The notes under the pieces are model-generated. The model was not told the origin of the DNA and searched no databases. It was given only the letters and a program-made list of their open reading frames with translations. Positions 11,066 through 23,202 of a stretch of DNA of 64,000 nucleotides are shown in pieces. Within the stretch, counting starts at the first letter, position 1. Each line of letters opens with the position of its first letter. The position numbers and the translations under genes were made by a program. The DNA is from Marinicauda algicola (GTDB lineage: Bacteria > Pseudomonadota > Alphaproteobacteria > Caulobacterales > Maricaulaceae): NCBI RefSeq assembly GCF_017161425.1, contig NZ_CP071057.1, forward strand, positions 2,605,501 to 2,669,500. The letters are read 5' to 3'.

Positions 11066-11304
11066 GGTTTTAGCGGCGACCGAAGCCGGCCTGAACGATG
11101 CAAGTATTTGGGAATCGGATCGAGGTCGTACTTCGAGGCGAACCACTCGACGAATTCGTTCGGATTGGACCACTCCGTACAATACGCACGGAGCTCCTCC
11201 GCGCTGAGCCCGGCATCGTCGAAGTCTATGCCATAGCCTCGTAGAAGCGTCTGATCTGCTCGGTTTAACCAATCTTCGGAAGAAGTTTGCTCCTGACTGT
11301 CCAT
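11062..11304 (-). CDS. Small protein of unknown function, partner of the HNH gene
   Basis: 80 residues, acidic, with no membrane segment or recognisable domain ([40 protein letters not shown]). The ATG is 4 bases beyond the stop codon of the HNH endonuclease gene and has AAGGGG seven bases upstream, so it is the second gene of a two-gene operon. Base composition is lower in GC than the flanking core genes, matching the HNH gene. It could be a specificity or accessory subunit, but that is inference from linkage only. Confidence 0.65.
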
Positions 11305-11308
11305 AGCG

Positions 11309-12223
11309 TTACCCCTTGAAGCAATTCTCGCGGTGCCACTCTAGGAAAGCCGGGTTGGGCTGAGCTCGTGCGTCGGCGGGCACGTGGATATACCCGCTCC
11401 GGTCGAAGAGTCGATCGACACCGTCCGGCAGTAGCGCGTCAGCACGAAGCAGGCGGAAATCGTTGTCGACGCTGATCAATCCGCGATCAAACATCCAATG
11501 CACTGTCCGCGAGAGCGCGAGACCATTACGGACGGTGTCCGGTCCATTCCTCGCTACAGGTTGGATGTGAGCGGCTTCCATCTCTGCTCGTCCGCCGCCG
11601 TTTATGATCTTTAGCCCAGTGATCGCGCACCGGGAGTCATACGCATCGCGGACCAGCTTGGCGAAAACGCGGTCGCGAAACGGCCGGCTCAAAATCTGCT
11701 TGACGATCGGCCGCTCAAACTCCGCCTGCTCTTCTCGCACTCCCCAAGGATCCTCCAGCGCCTCACCGAGCGAGGTATCTGTCAGGGCGGGATTGTATCC
11801 GGCGGCCCATATCAGCGAGAATTCCTCCTCCGGAATTCGTCGGACCGAGACGCCCATGGCGCCCTTGCTCACCTGACCATCGGCCCGCTCAAGCTTGCTT
11901 TCCCAGAAGCTTCCGTCGGCCCGGCGGAAGTCCACGGCCTTCGGAAAAGGCAGAAAGTGTTCAAGGTCCGCGAAATAGAGGTTGGGGTCCCGGGGGTCGG
12001 GACGAACGGATTTGATCTCCGCACATGCCCAATAAGCCTGCCGACCGGAGGACACGCCGCCTTCGCCCCGCCGGGGCTCGTAAAAGAGGCAAGCATCGCC
12101 GACAGCCTCTTCCGCCGCGCGAAGATATTGCTTCGGGAAATGATAGACCTTCCCCGTAACGTCATCGTAGCCGCTGTCGGCTTTTTGCGAGAGGACGACC
12201 TTCGTCACGCTTGCCCCCGCCAT
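11309..12223 (-). CDS. HNH endonuclease with PUA/EVE-like N-terminal domain (putative modification-dependent nuclease)
   Basis: 304 residues. The C-terminal part carries an HNH_2-type nuclease core: Cys199 (CAITG), His219 (EAAHIQP), Asn233 (RNGLAL) and His242 (HWMFDRGL). The N-terminal part (about 15-100), with YDDVTGKVYHFP, VGDACLFYEPRR and a pDPRDPNLYFADL stretch, resembles PUA/EVE-like modified-base reader domains found in restriction endonucleases. The inferred role is cleavage of foreign or modified DNA. Lower GC than its neighbours suggests horizontal acquisition. No ribosome-binding site precedes the ATG; a GTG five codons in has GGGGGC before it and may be the true start. Confidence 0.8.
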   Translation of the reverse strand: MAGASVTKVVLSQKADSGYDDVTGKVYHFPKQYLRAAEEAVGDACLFYEPRRGEGGVSSGRQAYWACAEIKSVRPDPRDPNLYFADLEHFLPFPKAVDFRRADGSFWESKLERADGQVSKGAMGVSVRRIPEEEFSLIWAAGYNPALTDTSLGEALEDPWGVREEQAEFERPIVKQILSRPFRDRVFAKLVRDAYDSRCAITGLKIINGGGRAEMEAAHIQPVARNGPDTVRNGLALSRTVHWMFDRGLISVDNDFRLLRADALLPDGVDRLFDRSGYIHVPADARAQPNPAFLEWHRENCFKG

Positions 12224-12253
12224 TCATGATTGAGCGGCTAGTGTTCCCTGGAA

Positions 12254-12289
12254 CTTAGCGAAGATCCAGCTTGAAAGCTGATCGCTAAG
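12254..12289. repeat. Nested inverted repeat at the upstream edge of the HNH insert
   Basis: Outer arms CTTAGCGA (12254-12261) and TCGCTAAG (12282-12289) are perfectly complementary, and inside them AGCTT-GA-AAGCT (12268-12279) forms a second stem. It lies between the divergent starts of the HNH gene and the sulfotransferase-like gene, so it may be an operator, a transcript hairpin, or a scar of insertion. Confidence 0.6.
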
Positions 12290-12334
12290 GACTCCATCGT
12301 TTCCCCACCCACGAAACCGCGCTAAACCCTTCCC

Positions 12335-13396
12335 ATGACATCACAGCTTTCCTCCGACCGCCTGACCGCTTTCGCGTCCGATCCGCGGCTTTATCCCTAT
12401 TCGCTCGACCTCGCCTCGCGGCGGGTGCTGCTGCTCGATCTGCCGCTGGAGGCGATGGATGAGGCGAGCTTTCTCGACGAGCGGGTGCTGCAATCGCGCC
12501 CGAGCGGGGGCTGGACGGGGGAGGACGGCTTCCTCGCGCTGGCGATGCAGGCGCGCGAACCCGGCGAGGCGCTCGGCTTCATCTTCCACATGGGCCATTG
12601 CGGCTCGACGCTGCTCGCCCGCCTGCTCGGCCATCGTGGCGACGGCTTCGCGCTGAAGGAGCCGCTGCCGCTGCGAGAGCTTGCCGAGGCCGCGCTCGAT
12701 CTCGACACCGCGTGGGACGGGATCGGCTCCGAGCGCTTCGGCGCGATCGTCCAGGCCCTGCTCAGGAGCTGGGCGCGCCGGCCGGACGGGGTGGAACGGG
12801 TGATCGTGAAGGCGACGAGCCTGACGAGCGGGCTCGCGCCCGATCTCCTGTCCGCCGCGCCGCAGAGCCGCGCCCTGGTGTTGCGCCTGCGGCTCGAGCC
12901 CTATCTGGCGACGCTGCTCGCGCCGCAGCCGCTGTCCGGCGATCTCACCGCCGGCGCGCGCGTGCGCTTCCGGCGGCTCGCGAGTGCGGCCGGCGATCCG
13001 GGTTGGCGCCTGCACGCGCTCTCGCCGGGAGAACTCGCAGCGGCGACCTGGATCGCGGAGGCGGCGAGCCTTGCGGCCTTGATCGGGACAGAACCCGATC
13101 GCACGCTGGCGCTCGACTTCGAGGAATTCCTCGCCGAGCCGGCAGCGCGCCTGCTCGATGCGGCGCGCCATGTCGGGCTCGGCTGGGACGAAGCGGCGGC
13201 CGAAGCGGCGGTGGAATCCAGTATCATGCACCGCTACGCCAAGGCCCCCGAGCACGGCTTCGGTCCGCAGGAGCGCGCGCGCGTCCTCGCCGACAGCCGG
13301 GCGCGCAATGCCGAGGAGATCGCGAAGGGCCAGGCTTTCGCCGGGGCGGCGCTCGATCGCCTGCCGAGACTGTCGGGCCTGCGGGACTGGCTCTAG
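12335..13396 (+). CDS. Sulfotransferase-like P-loop protein
   Basis: 353 residues. The segment FIFHMGHCGSTLLARLLG (about residues 83-100) looks like the 5'-phosphosulfate-binding loop of the sulfotransferase superfamily. A later RALVLRLRLEPYLATLL segment and a C-terminal helix-rich region are compatible with that fold. No transmembrane segment is seen. The substrate is unknown, and a divergent P-loop enzyme not using PAPS cannot be excluded. The TAG stop overlaps the stop of the convergent PKHD hydroxylase by four bases. Such sulfotransferase-like genes often sit near 2-oxoglutarate oxygenases, but a shared pathway is inference. Confidence 0.6.
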   Translation: MTSQLSSDRLTAFASDPRLYPYSLDLASRRVLLLDLPLEAMDEASFLDERVLQSRPSGGWTGEDGFLALAMQAREPGEALGFIFHMGHCGSTLLARLLGHRGDGFALKEPLPLRELAEAALDLDTAWDGIGSERFGAIVQALLRSWARRPDGVERVIVKATSLTSGLAPDLLSAAPQSRALVLRLRLEPYLATLLAPQPLSGDLTAGARVRFRRLASAAGDPGWRLHALSPGELAAATWIAEAASLAALIGTEPDRTLALDFEEFLAEPAARLLDAARHVGLGWDEAAAEAAVESSIMHRYAKAPEHGFGPQERARVLADSRARNAEEIAKGQAFAGAALDRLPRLSGLRDWL

Positions 13397-14058
13397 CGGT
13401 CGAGCCAGCGGCGCTTGAGGTTCTGCAGCACGAACTCGAGACGCTGCCGGTTCTCCCAGCTGACATTCTCCGCCTCGAAAGCGTAGAATTCCCCGAGCTC
13501 GAACAGGATCTCGCGCTCGACCCCGTCGCGCACCCGGCTCTGGATGAAGGTGATCGCCACGAGGCGCTCGCCTTTCGTCACTTCGCGCACGCGGTGGAAG
13601 GTGGTGGAGGGATAGACCACCGCCTCGCCGGGCCGGCCCTTGATCGCCAGATGATGGCCCTGCAGGCGGATGTCGAGCTCCCCGCCCTCGTAGGCTTCGG
13701 GATCGTTGAGGAAGACGGTGCAGGACAGGTCTGTCCGGATGCGCTGGCGCCCGACCTGGATCTCGGCGGCGTCGATGTGCTCGCCATAGGTCATGCCGGG
13801 GGCGTATTTCGTCAGGAGCGGCGGGGCGACGAGTTCCGCGAAACAGAAATTGGTGAACTCCGGCGAACGCCCGAAGGCCTGCATGATGAGGCGGGAGGCC
13901 TCCTGCGCGCCGGGTTCGGCCGTGTCGGCCTGGGTGTTGTTCTTCACCGTGGAGGCCGGATTGGTCGCGCGCCCGTCGACGAAGCGCGTGTTCGCCGCGA
14001 TCTCGCGCAGGCGCTTCACCTCGCCCGGCTCCAGAAGGTTCTCGATCCTCAGGAACAT
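13393..14058 (-). CDS. PiuC/PKHD-type Fe(II), 2-oxoglutarate-dependent hydroxylase
   Basis: 221 residues from the ATG at 14058, chosen over an adjacent GTG because GGGGAGA is seven bases upstream. The iron triad is His94-x-Asp96 (YGEHIDAAE) and His155 (TTFHRV), with Arg165 (GERLVAIT) in the 2-oxoglutarate-binding position; this matches PKHD-type hydroxylases of the PiuC/YbiX group. The physiological substrate is not known, although homologues are often linked with iron uptake. It is the last gene of a minus-strand run from trpS through the copper chaperone, but a 74-base gap argues for its own signals. Confidence 0.92.
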   Translation of the reverse strand: MFLRIENLLEPGEVKRLREIAANTRFVDGRATNPASTVKNNTQADTAEPGAQEASRLIMQAFGRSPEFTNFCFAELVAPPLLTKYAPGMTYGEHIDAAEIQVGRQRIRTDLSCTVFLNDPEAYEGGELDIRLQGHHLAIKGRPGEAVVYPSTTFHRVREVTKGERLVAITFIQSRVRDGVEREILFELGEFYAFEAENVSWENRQRLEFVLQNLKRRWLDR

Positions 14059-14132
14059 CACCTGTCTCCCCGCACGTCCGGCGGGCAGACTAGGGCCGGG
14101 CGGGCGAAAGGAAAACCGGCAAGGCGCAGGAC

Positions 14133-14693
14133 CTAGCGATGTTCGCCGGGCTCGCTTTGGCCCGGCGGGCCGTCCATGCCCGGCATGCGGTCGGAGACCT
14201 GGAACTCGACCGGCGCGGTGAAGCCGCTCTCGAAATAGAGATTGACCGTGACGGTGCCCGACAGACGTGCTTCCTCGGACAGGCCGAAGATCATCAGGTG
14301 GTCGCCGCCGGGCCGGAGCGCGACGGGCTCCGCGCTTGTCTCGATGCGGTCGATCCGGCGCATGCGCATGACGTTGCCGTCCATGCTCATGGTGTGGAGC
14401 TCGACGCCGTCGGCTGCGACGGTGTCGGCGCGCACCAGCGCGTCCGCTTCCCGGGTCTCGATGGTGACGTAACCGGCCGCGATGTCGCGCCCCGCGGGCG
14501 GTGTCCGGATCCAGGCATCGGTGAAGCTGCCGGCCTGGCCGTCCGCCTCGACGCGCTGCACGCCGGGCGAGGCCATCTCCGGCGCGGCCTCGTCGATGCG
14601 GGTTTCTTCCGGTCCGGGCTGCTGGCGCGCGCCGGCATCGGGCGAGCAGGCGGCCAGGGCGGCGGCGGTCGCGGTCAGCAGAAGAAGGCGCAT
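14133..14693 (-). CDS. PCuAC-family periplasmic copper chaperone, predicted lipoprotein
   Basis: 186 residues. The signal peptide ends in LAAC, placing the lipidated Cys at residue 16. A linker rich in Pro, Glu and Ala precedes the PCuAC (DUF461) domain. The Cu(I) motif H-x10-M-x20-H-x-M is formed by His100, Met111, His132 and Met134 (ELHTMSMDG; GGDHLMIFGL). The family delivers copper to the CuA site of cytochrome oxidase. A Met/Pro-rich tail (RMPGMDGPPGQ) may add weak copper ligands. No cytochrome oxidase genes are in the window. Confidence 0.93.
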   Translation of the reverse strand: MRLLLLTATAAALAACSPDAGARQQPGPEETRIDEAAPEMASPGVQRVEADGQAGSFTDAWIRTPPAGRDIAAGYVTIETREADALVRADTVAADGVELHTMSMDGNVMRMRRIDRIETSAEPVALRPGGDHLMIFGLSEEARLSGTVTVNLYFESGFTAPVEFQVSDRMPGMDGPPGQSEPGEHR

Positions 14694-14788
14694 GGCAGGG
14701 CTCCGGCGTGTGGCGTCACGAGGTATGTATCCCTCCCCAACACGTCGGGAGAGGCGTCAGTTCAGCGCAGCCGGCGGGTGCCGGCGGA

Positions 14789-15826
14789 TCAAGCCTTCCA
14801 GTATCCCACCAGATCGCGCGCCTCGGCGATGACCGGGGCGGCGGCGGCATTGGCCTTCTCCGCGCCCGCCTTCAGGATCCGGTCGAGTTCGGCCGGATCG
14901 GATTTGAGCCGGGCATATTCCTCGCTGATCGGGGCGAGGAATTCGACCGCCACATCGGCGAGCTTCGGTTTGAACACCCCGAAGCCCTGCCCGCCGTATT
15001 CGTGAAGGATGTCCTCCATCGACCGGCCCGTGAGCGCGGCGTAGATGCCGACGAGGTTCCTCGCCTCGGGCCGGGCGTCGAGTTCGGCGAGGGCTTCCGG
15101 CAGCGGCTCGGGATCGGTCTTGGCCTTCCTGATCTTGCGCGCGATCGTGTCGGCGTCGTCGTCGAGATTGATGCGGCTGTTGTCGCTCGGGTCGGACTTG
15201 CTCATCTTCGCCGTGCCGTCCTTCAGGCTCATGATGCGCGCCCCGGCGGCCTGGATATGGGGCTCCGGCAGAGGGAAGACGGCCTCGCCGCGGCCGAAAT
15301 CGCGGTTGAAGCGCGCCGCGATGTCGCGCGAGAGTTCGAGGTGCTGCTTCTGGTCCTCTCCCACGGGCACGTGAGTGGCCTTGTAGACGAGGATGTCGGC
15401 GGCCTGCAGCACGGGATAGGTGAACAGGCCGACGCTGGCGCGCTCGGCGTCCTTACCCGCCTTGTCCTTGAACTGCGTCATCCGTTCGAGCCAGCCCAGG
15501 CGCGCCACGCACTGGAAGATCCAGGCGAGCTCGGCATGGGCGGGCACGGCCGACTGGGCGAACACGGCCGAGCGGTCCGGATCGACGCCGGCGGCGAGAT
15601 AGGCCGCCGCCACCCGGCGAACATTGTCCGGCAGGGCCGCCGGATCGTGGGCCACCGTCATCGCGTGCATGTCCACGATGCAGTAGAAGCACTCCTCGAA
15701 GCGGTCCTGCAGCGCCACCCAGTTCTTCAACGCTCCAAGATAGTTGCCGAGATGCAGCCCGCCCGTGGGCTGCATGCCGGACAGGACCCGGGCCGGGCCG
15801 GAATAGGTCTGGGGCGCGTCGCTCAT
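14789..15826 (-). CDS. trpS: Tryptophanyl-tRNA synthetase
   Basis: 345 residues, the usual bacterial size. The class I HIGH-like motif is H25-L-G-N28 ([15 protein letters not shown]) and the KMSKS loop is [13 protein letters not shown] near residue 205. The C-terminal half shows the helical tryptophan tRNA-binding region. It lies 54 bases downstream of murJ on the same strand, the usual alphaproteobacterial order mutS-glnD-murJ-trpS. Confidence 0.98.
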   Translation of the reverse strand: MSDAPQTYSGPARVLSGMQPTGGLHLGNYLGALKNWVALQDRFEECFYCIVDMHAMTVAHDPAALPDNVRRVAAAYLAAGVDPDRSAVFAQSAVPAHAELAWIFQCVARLGWLERMTQFKDKAGKDAERASVGLFTYPVLQAADILVYKATHVPVGEDQKQHLELSRDIAARFNRDFGRGEAVFPLPEPHIQAAGARIMSLKDGTAKMSKSDPSDNSRINLDDDADTIARKIRKAKTDPEPLPEALAELDARPEARNLVGIYAALTGRSMEDILHEYGGQGFGVFKPKLADVAVEFLAPISEEYARLKSDPAELDRILKAGAEKANAAAAPVIAEARDLVGYWKA

Positions 15827-15880
15827 CTTGGTTCTTCCTCAAGGCGTGAGAGCGCCTGATAGACGCAGCGGGCGCGGCGC

Positions 15881-17482
15881 TCAAGCCTCGCTGTCGGAGG
15901 CCGGCAGGGCCGCTCCGGCAGGGCGCTGCAGCGCGCTGCGCAGCTCGGACGGGCGCAGCGCCCCGAACGCCATCGCCGAGCCGGCGTAGACCGCTGCGCC
16001 GAAGGCGACGACCAGCAGCATGAAGGCGGGCATGACGAGCATCGCCGGAACCGCGGGCTCGAGCAGGGTGCGGGCAGGCGCCTCGCCCCAGCGCGAGGCC
16101 GCGAAGACCGCGAGCGCCATGGCGACGCAGGCGCCGAGGATGCGCGGCAGGCGTTCGCGCAGCCGGGCATCGGCCACGAACTGGCCGCGGCGCACCAGCG
16201 TGGCGGCGAGCAGCAGGGCGTTGAGCCAGCCGGCGAGCGTGGTGGCGAGCGCAAGGCCGGCGAACTTCATCGGCCCGAAGAACAGCGCGACGCCGAGCGC
16301 GAGGTTGAGCGCCATGGAGGCGGCCGCGAACTTCATCGGCGTCACCGTGTCCTCGCGCGCGAAGAAGCCCGGCGAGAACACCTTGATCAGGACGAAGGCC
16401 GGAAGGCCCGCCGCATAGAGCATCAGCGCCAGCGAGGTCGCCGCGGTGTCGGAGGCCGAGAACGCGCCCCGCTCGAACAGGCCCCCCACGATCGTGCCGG
16501 GAATGACGAGCAGCGCGGCGGCTGCCGGAAGGGTCAGCGCCATGGAGATCTCTATCGCCCGGTTCTGGCCGGCCATGGCGTCGGCCTCGGCGCCGGCGCG
16601 CAGGCGCTTGGAGAGCGCCGGCAGCAGGGCGACGCCCATGGCGATGCCGATCACGCCGAGGGGAAGCTGGTAGAGCCGCTCGGCATAGTAGATCCAGGAG
16701 CGCGCGCCCTCCTGCAGCGTGGAGATCGAGCCTGAGACGAGCTGGTTGATGTGGGTCACGCCGGCTGCCAGCGCGCCCGGTATGCCGAGCGCGACGAGCC
16801 GCCTCACGCCCGGCGTCAGGCGGGGGCGGCGAAGCCCGATCCTCACCCCGGCCCGACGCACCGCGTCCCACAGCCAGGCGACCTGCAGGACGCCGGATAC
16901 CGTCACGCCGGCGCTCAGCGCGAGCGCGAGATCGCGCCGGTCGCCGGGCGCGAGGACGAGCAGGGAGATCAGGACGATGTTGAGCAGGATGGGCGCGGCG
17001 GCGGCCACCGCGAAGCGCTCGTGGGAGTTGAGCACGCCCGACAGCATCGCCGCGACCGACATGCACAACAGGTAGGGCATGGTGATCTGGGTCATGACCA
17101 CCGCGAAGGCGAAGAGGTCGGGATCGCCGACGAAGCCCGGCCCGAGCAGGAACATCAGCCAGGGCATGGCGATCTGGGAGATCACCACCAGACCGAGCAC
17201 GAGGGTGGTCAGCACCGAGAGGATCTCGCTTGCGAAGCGGGAGGCCGCTTCCTCGCCCTCGCCCTCCAGCCGGCGGGCATAGAGCGGGATGAAGGCGGAG
17301 TTGAATGCGCCTTCCGCGAAGATGCGCCGGAAGAGATTGGGAAACTGCAGCGCGGTCAGGAAGGCGTCGGTGACCGGGCCGGCGCCGAGCCGGGCGGCGA
17401 ACAGCATGTCGCGCGCCACCCCGAAGAAGCGGCTGAGAAGCGTGAAGCCGCCGACGACCGCGGAGGAGCGCAGCAATCGCAT
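15881..17482 (-). CDS. murJ: Lipid II flippase MurJ (MviN)
   Basis: 533 residues, about fourteen hydrophobic segments, with the conserved N-terminus (TLLSRFFGVARDMLFAARLG, then TDAFLTALQFPNLFRRIFAEGAFNSAFIP). It moves lipid II across the inner membrane for peptidoglycan synthesis. The start is 3 bases after the glnD stop codon, so it is expressed with glnD. Confidence 0.97.
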   Translation of the reverse strand: MRLLRSSAVVGGFTLLSRFFGVARDMLFAARLGAGPVTDAFLTALQFPNLFRRIFAEGAFNSAFIPLYARRLEGEGEEAASRFASEILSVLTTLVLGLVVISQIAMPWLMFLLGPGFVGDPDLFAFAVVMTQITMPYLLCMSVAAMLSGVLNSHERFAVAAAAPILLNIVLISLLVLAPGDRRDLALALSAGVTVSGVLQVAWLWDAVRRAGVRIGLRRPRLTPGVRRLVALGIPGALAAGVTHINQLVSGSISTLQEGARSWIYYAERLYQLPLGVIGIAMGVALLPALSKRLRAGAEADAMAGQNRAIEISMALTLPAAAALLVIPGTIVGGLFERGAFSASDTAATSLALMLYAAGLPAFVLIKVFSPGFFAREDTVTPMKFAAASMALNLALGVALFFGPMKFAGLALATTLAGWLNALLLAATLVRRGQFVADARLRERLPRILGACVAMALAVFAASRWGEAPARTLLEPAVPAMLVMPAFMLLVVAFGAAVYAGSAMAFGALRPSELRSALQRPAGAALPASDSEA

Positions 17483-17485
17483 CTT

Positions 17486-20314
17486 CTAGCGCCCCGCGCT
17501 CGCCTGGGCGCGCGAAAGCCCGGCCTCGGCGTGCCGGCCCGCCAGCGCGTCCTCGGACTCGGCGAGGATCGCCATCAGCCGCTCGCGGATCGCCTCGAGC
17601 TTTCCGGTCTCGATGAGCTTCTTTCCCTTCTCGGTGACGTAGAAACTGTCCACTGCCCGCTCGCCATAGCCGTCGATCCGCGCCGCCTGCAGCGACAGGC
17701 CGAGATCGGCGAGCGCGCGGGCGAGATCGTGCAGGAGGCCCGGCCGGTCGCGCCCCGAGGCCTCGATGACGAGCGCGTTGTCGGCCGCGCCGGTGTCCAG
17801 ATGGACGTAAGGGGTGACCGCGAAGGCCGCCTCGCGCCGGCGTATGGTACGCTCGGGAATGGTATCGGTCGCGTCGAGCCCGTGGCGGGCCGCCCGCTCC
17901 ACGGCGTGGCGCAGACGGTCGAGCGCGGCGCGGTTCGACCAGCCGAAGGGCTTGCCGCCGGGCTCCTGCACGTAGAACACGTCGAAGGCGGTGCCGCCGA
18001 ACGTGGTCGTGACCTGCGCGCCGACCACGTTCGCCCCGGACAGGGCCAGAGCGCCGACGATGTCGGCGAACAGCCCGTCCCGGTCCGGGGCGAGCACGAG
18101 CACCTCGGCGGCCGAGCGGCGCTTGTCGATCCTGACCCCGCAGGACACCTCCTCGCCGCGCGCCTCGGCGGCACGCACGAAGGCGGCATGGCGCAGCCGG
18201 TCGCTCTCGGCGAAGGCGAGCCAGTAGGGATCGTCGAGCTCACCGGTCCATCGGCCCGCGAATTCCGGATCGAAGCGGGAGAGCCGGTCGCGGAAGGCCT
18301 CGCGGGCGCGCTCGGCGCGGCGGGCGAGGCGGTCGCGCGCCTCCTCCTCCTCCGGGTGGCGGTCCTCGCGCAGCACCGCCTGGGTCGCCGAATAGAGATC
18401 GCGCAGGAGCTGGGCCTTCCAGCCGTTCCACACGCCCGGGCCCACGGCGCGAATGTCGACGACGGTGAGCACGGTCAGCAGGCGCAGGCGTTCCGGGCTG
18501 CCGACCAGATTGGCGAAGTCGAGGACGGTCCGGGGATCGGAGAGATCGCGGCGCTGGGCGACGTCGTTCATGTCCAGATGATGGCGCACGAGCCAGGCGA
18601 CGAGCTCGCACTCGGACTCGTCCAGGCCCAGCCGCTCGCAGGCGGTGCGCGCCCGCTTGGCGCCCTCGATGCACTGATCGCCCGCGCCCTTGCCGGTATC
18701 GTGCAGAAGCACGGCGAGATGCAGCGCCCGGCGATGGCTTATCTCGGTCAGGATGCGCGTGGAGAGCGGGTGATCGTTCGGGTGCTTGCCCTGCTCGATC
18801 TCGCGCAGCAGCCCGACGGCATTGAGCGTGTGCTCGTCCACCGTGTAGCGGTGATACATGTTGAACTGGGTACGCGCGACGATGTCGCCGAACTCGGGAA
18901 TGAACGCGCCGAGCAGGCCCGCCTCGGTCATCGCGCGCAGCGTGATGCGAGGATCGTCGCTCTCCAGCAGCACCGCGAAGAAGGCCCGCGCCGCGCGCTC
19001 GTCGGCGCGCAGGGCGTCGTCGACGAGGCGCAGCGAGTGCGTCACGGCCGACACCGCGTCGGGATGCAGGTCGAGATGGCGCGCCGAGGCGAACTCGAAC
19101 AGGCGCAGCATCAGGACGGGATCGCTCTCGATCTTCGCGGGGTCCGCGAAATCGAGCCGGCCGGAGCGGATCACGAATCCGGCCTCGGTCAGTGCCGCGT
19201 CGGCCTTCTGCACGCCATGGGCGGGCATGAAGCGGCCGATCCCGGCGGGCGGATCCTTCAGCTCGTCCGCTTCCAGCTTGGCGCAGACCAGGCGGGTGAG
19301 CGAACCGACATTGATCGCGGCCTTGAAATAGTCGCGCATGAAGACCTCGACCGCGAGGACCTCCTCGCCGTCCTCGTAGCCCATGCGGGCGGCGACCTCG
19401 GGCTGGACGTCGAAGGTCAGCCGGTCGTCCTTCCGGCCTGTGAGCGCGTGCAGGTGGAAGCGCACCGCCCAGAAGAAGTCCTCCGCGTTCAGGTACCGCT
19501 CGACGTCCTGGACCGACAGGAGGCCGTTGGCCACCCAGCGCTCCAGCGCGTCGTTGCCGTAGAGCACCTGGGCGAGCCAGCGCAGGGTCTGCAGGTCTCT
19601 CAGCGCCCCCTTGCCGTCCTTGACATTGGGCTCGACCGCGTAGCGGCTGTCGCCCTGGCGGTCGACGCGGGCATCGCGCTCGGCGAGCTTGGCGAGCACG
19701 AAGCCGGCCGCGTCCTCGCCGCGCACCTCGTCGTCGAAGCGCTGCTTCAGGCGCGAGAGCAGGCGCTCGTCGCCGGCGAGCAGGCGGATGTCGAGCAGGG
19801 CGGTGCGCTCGGAGACATTCTCCTTGGCGAGCGCGATCGCCTCCTCCACCGTGCGCACCGCGCCGCCGCCCACGGGCAGGCCGGAATCCCACAGCGCGTA
19901 GAGCGTGCGCTCGATGATCTGCTCGTGGCCCTCCGGCGGGCTCTCGCCGACCAGGAAGAGCACGTCGATATCCGATTGCGGCGCGAGTTCGCCCGCCCCG
20001 AACCCGCCGGTGGCGCACAGGGCAAGCCCGGAACAGGCCTGACCGTCGGACAGGATCTCGGTCGCCACCGAATCGAACAGGGCGCGCAGCACCGCGTTCA
20101 TCACCCCGGACAGCACCCGCGCCGCCTCCAGCCCGCCGGTCTTGCCCTCCAGGCACCCGGCCGCGTGCTCGCGCCCGCGCTCGATGAATTTCTTCAGCTT
20201 GGCAAGGCCGGCCTGGCGCCCCGACGAGGTGGTCCAGCCCGAGCGCGTCGCCGCGGCGAGTTCGGCCCGCAGGCGCAGGCCGTCGAGAGAGGCGGGCAGG
20301 GCGGAAGGTCTCAT
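17486..20314 (-). CDS. glnD: Bifunctional PII uridylyltransferase / uridylyl-removing enzyme
   Basis: 942 residues from the ATG at 20314 (AAGGG seven bases upstream); the open frame runs further into mutS but that part is out of register with the family. Domains in order: nucleotidyltransferase with GG103-104 and Asp115-x-Asp117 (GGFGAGELAPQSDIDVLF), an HD hydrolase domain (HLAVLLHDTGKG near residue 530), and two C-terminal ACT domains (VLVLAPDRDGLFADIVGAL and IEASGRDRPGLLHDLARAL) that sense glutamine. It is the primary nitrogen sensor controlling PII. It lies between mutS and murJ on one strand. Confidence 0.97.
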   Translation of the reverse strand: MRPSALPASLDGLRLRAELAAATRSGWTTSSGRQAGLAKLKKFIERGREHAAGCLEGKTGGLEAARVLSGVMNAVLRALFDSVATEILSDGQACSGLALCATGGFGAGELAPQSDIDVLFLVGESPPEGHEQIIERTLYALWDSGLPVGGGAVRTVEEAIALAKENVSERTALLDIRLLAGDERLLSRLKQRFDDEVRGEDAAGFVLAKLAERDARVDRQGDSRYAVEPNVKDGKGALRDLQTLRWLAQVLYGNDALERWVANGLLSVQDVERYLNAEDFFWAVRFHLHALTGRKDDRLTFDVQPEVAARMGYEDGEEVLAVEVFMRDYFKAAINVGSLTRLVCAKLEADELKDPPAGIGRFMPAHGVQKADAALTEAGFVIRSGRLDFADPAKIESDPVLMLRLFEFASARHLDLHPDAVSAVTHSLRLVDDALRADERAARAFFAVLLESDDPRITLRAMTEAGLLGAFIPEFGDIVARTQFNMYHRYTVDEHTLNAVGLLREIEQGKHPNDHPLSTRILTEISHRRALHLAVLLHDTGKGAGDQCIEGAKRARTACERLGLDESECELVAWLVRHHLDMNDVAQRRDLSDPRTVLDFANLVGSPERLRLLTVLTVVDIRAVGPGVWNGWKAQLLRDLYSATQAVLREDRHPEEEEARDRLARRAERAREAFRDRLSRFDPEFAGRWTGELDDPYWLAFAESDRLRHAAFVRAAEARGEEVSCGVRIDKRRSAAEVLVLAPDRDGLFADIVGALALSGANVVGAQVTTTFGGTAFDVFYVQEPGGKPFGWSNRAALDRLRHAVERAARHGLDATDTIPERTIRRREAAFAVTPYVHLDTGAADNALVIEASGRDRPGLLHDLARALADLGLSLQAARIDGYGERAVDSFYVTEKGKKLIETGKLEAIRERLMAILAESEDALAGRHAEAGLSRAQASAGR

Positions 20315-20346
20315 GGCCGCCCTTGTACGACAGTTGCCGGTGAGCG

Positions 20347-23037
<2,691 letters not shown>

Positions 23038-23202
23038 GCGCGGCACGTTAGCCGCACCGCCCGGCGGGGCAAGAGCGCGGGCGGGCCGTTTGTGCCGAGA
23101 GCTGTGGATGAGGCGCGCGCATCAGCAGTCCGTCCGCGTTGCCAGCGCGCGCGAAGCGGTTAGGCTGCGCGACACCGCCGGCAAGACGCACGAGAGAGGT
23201 CC

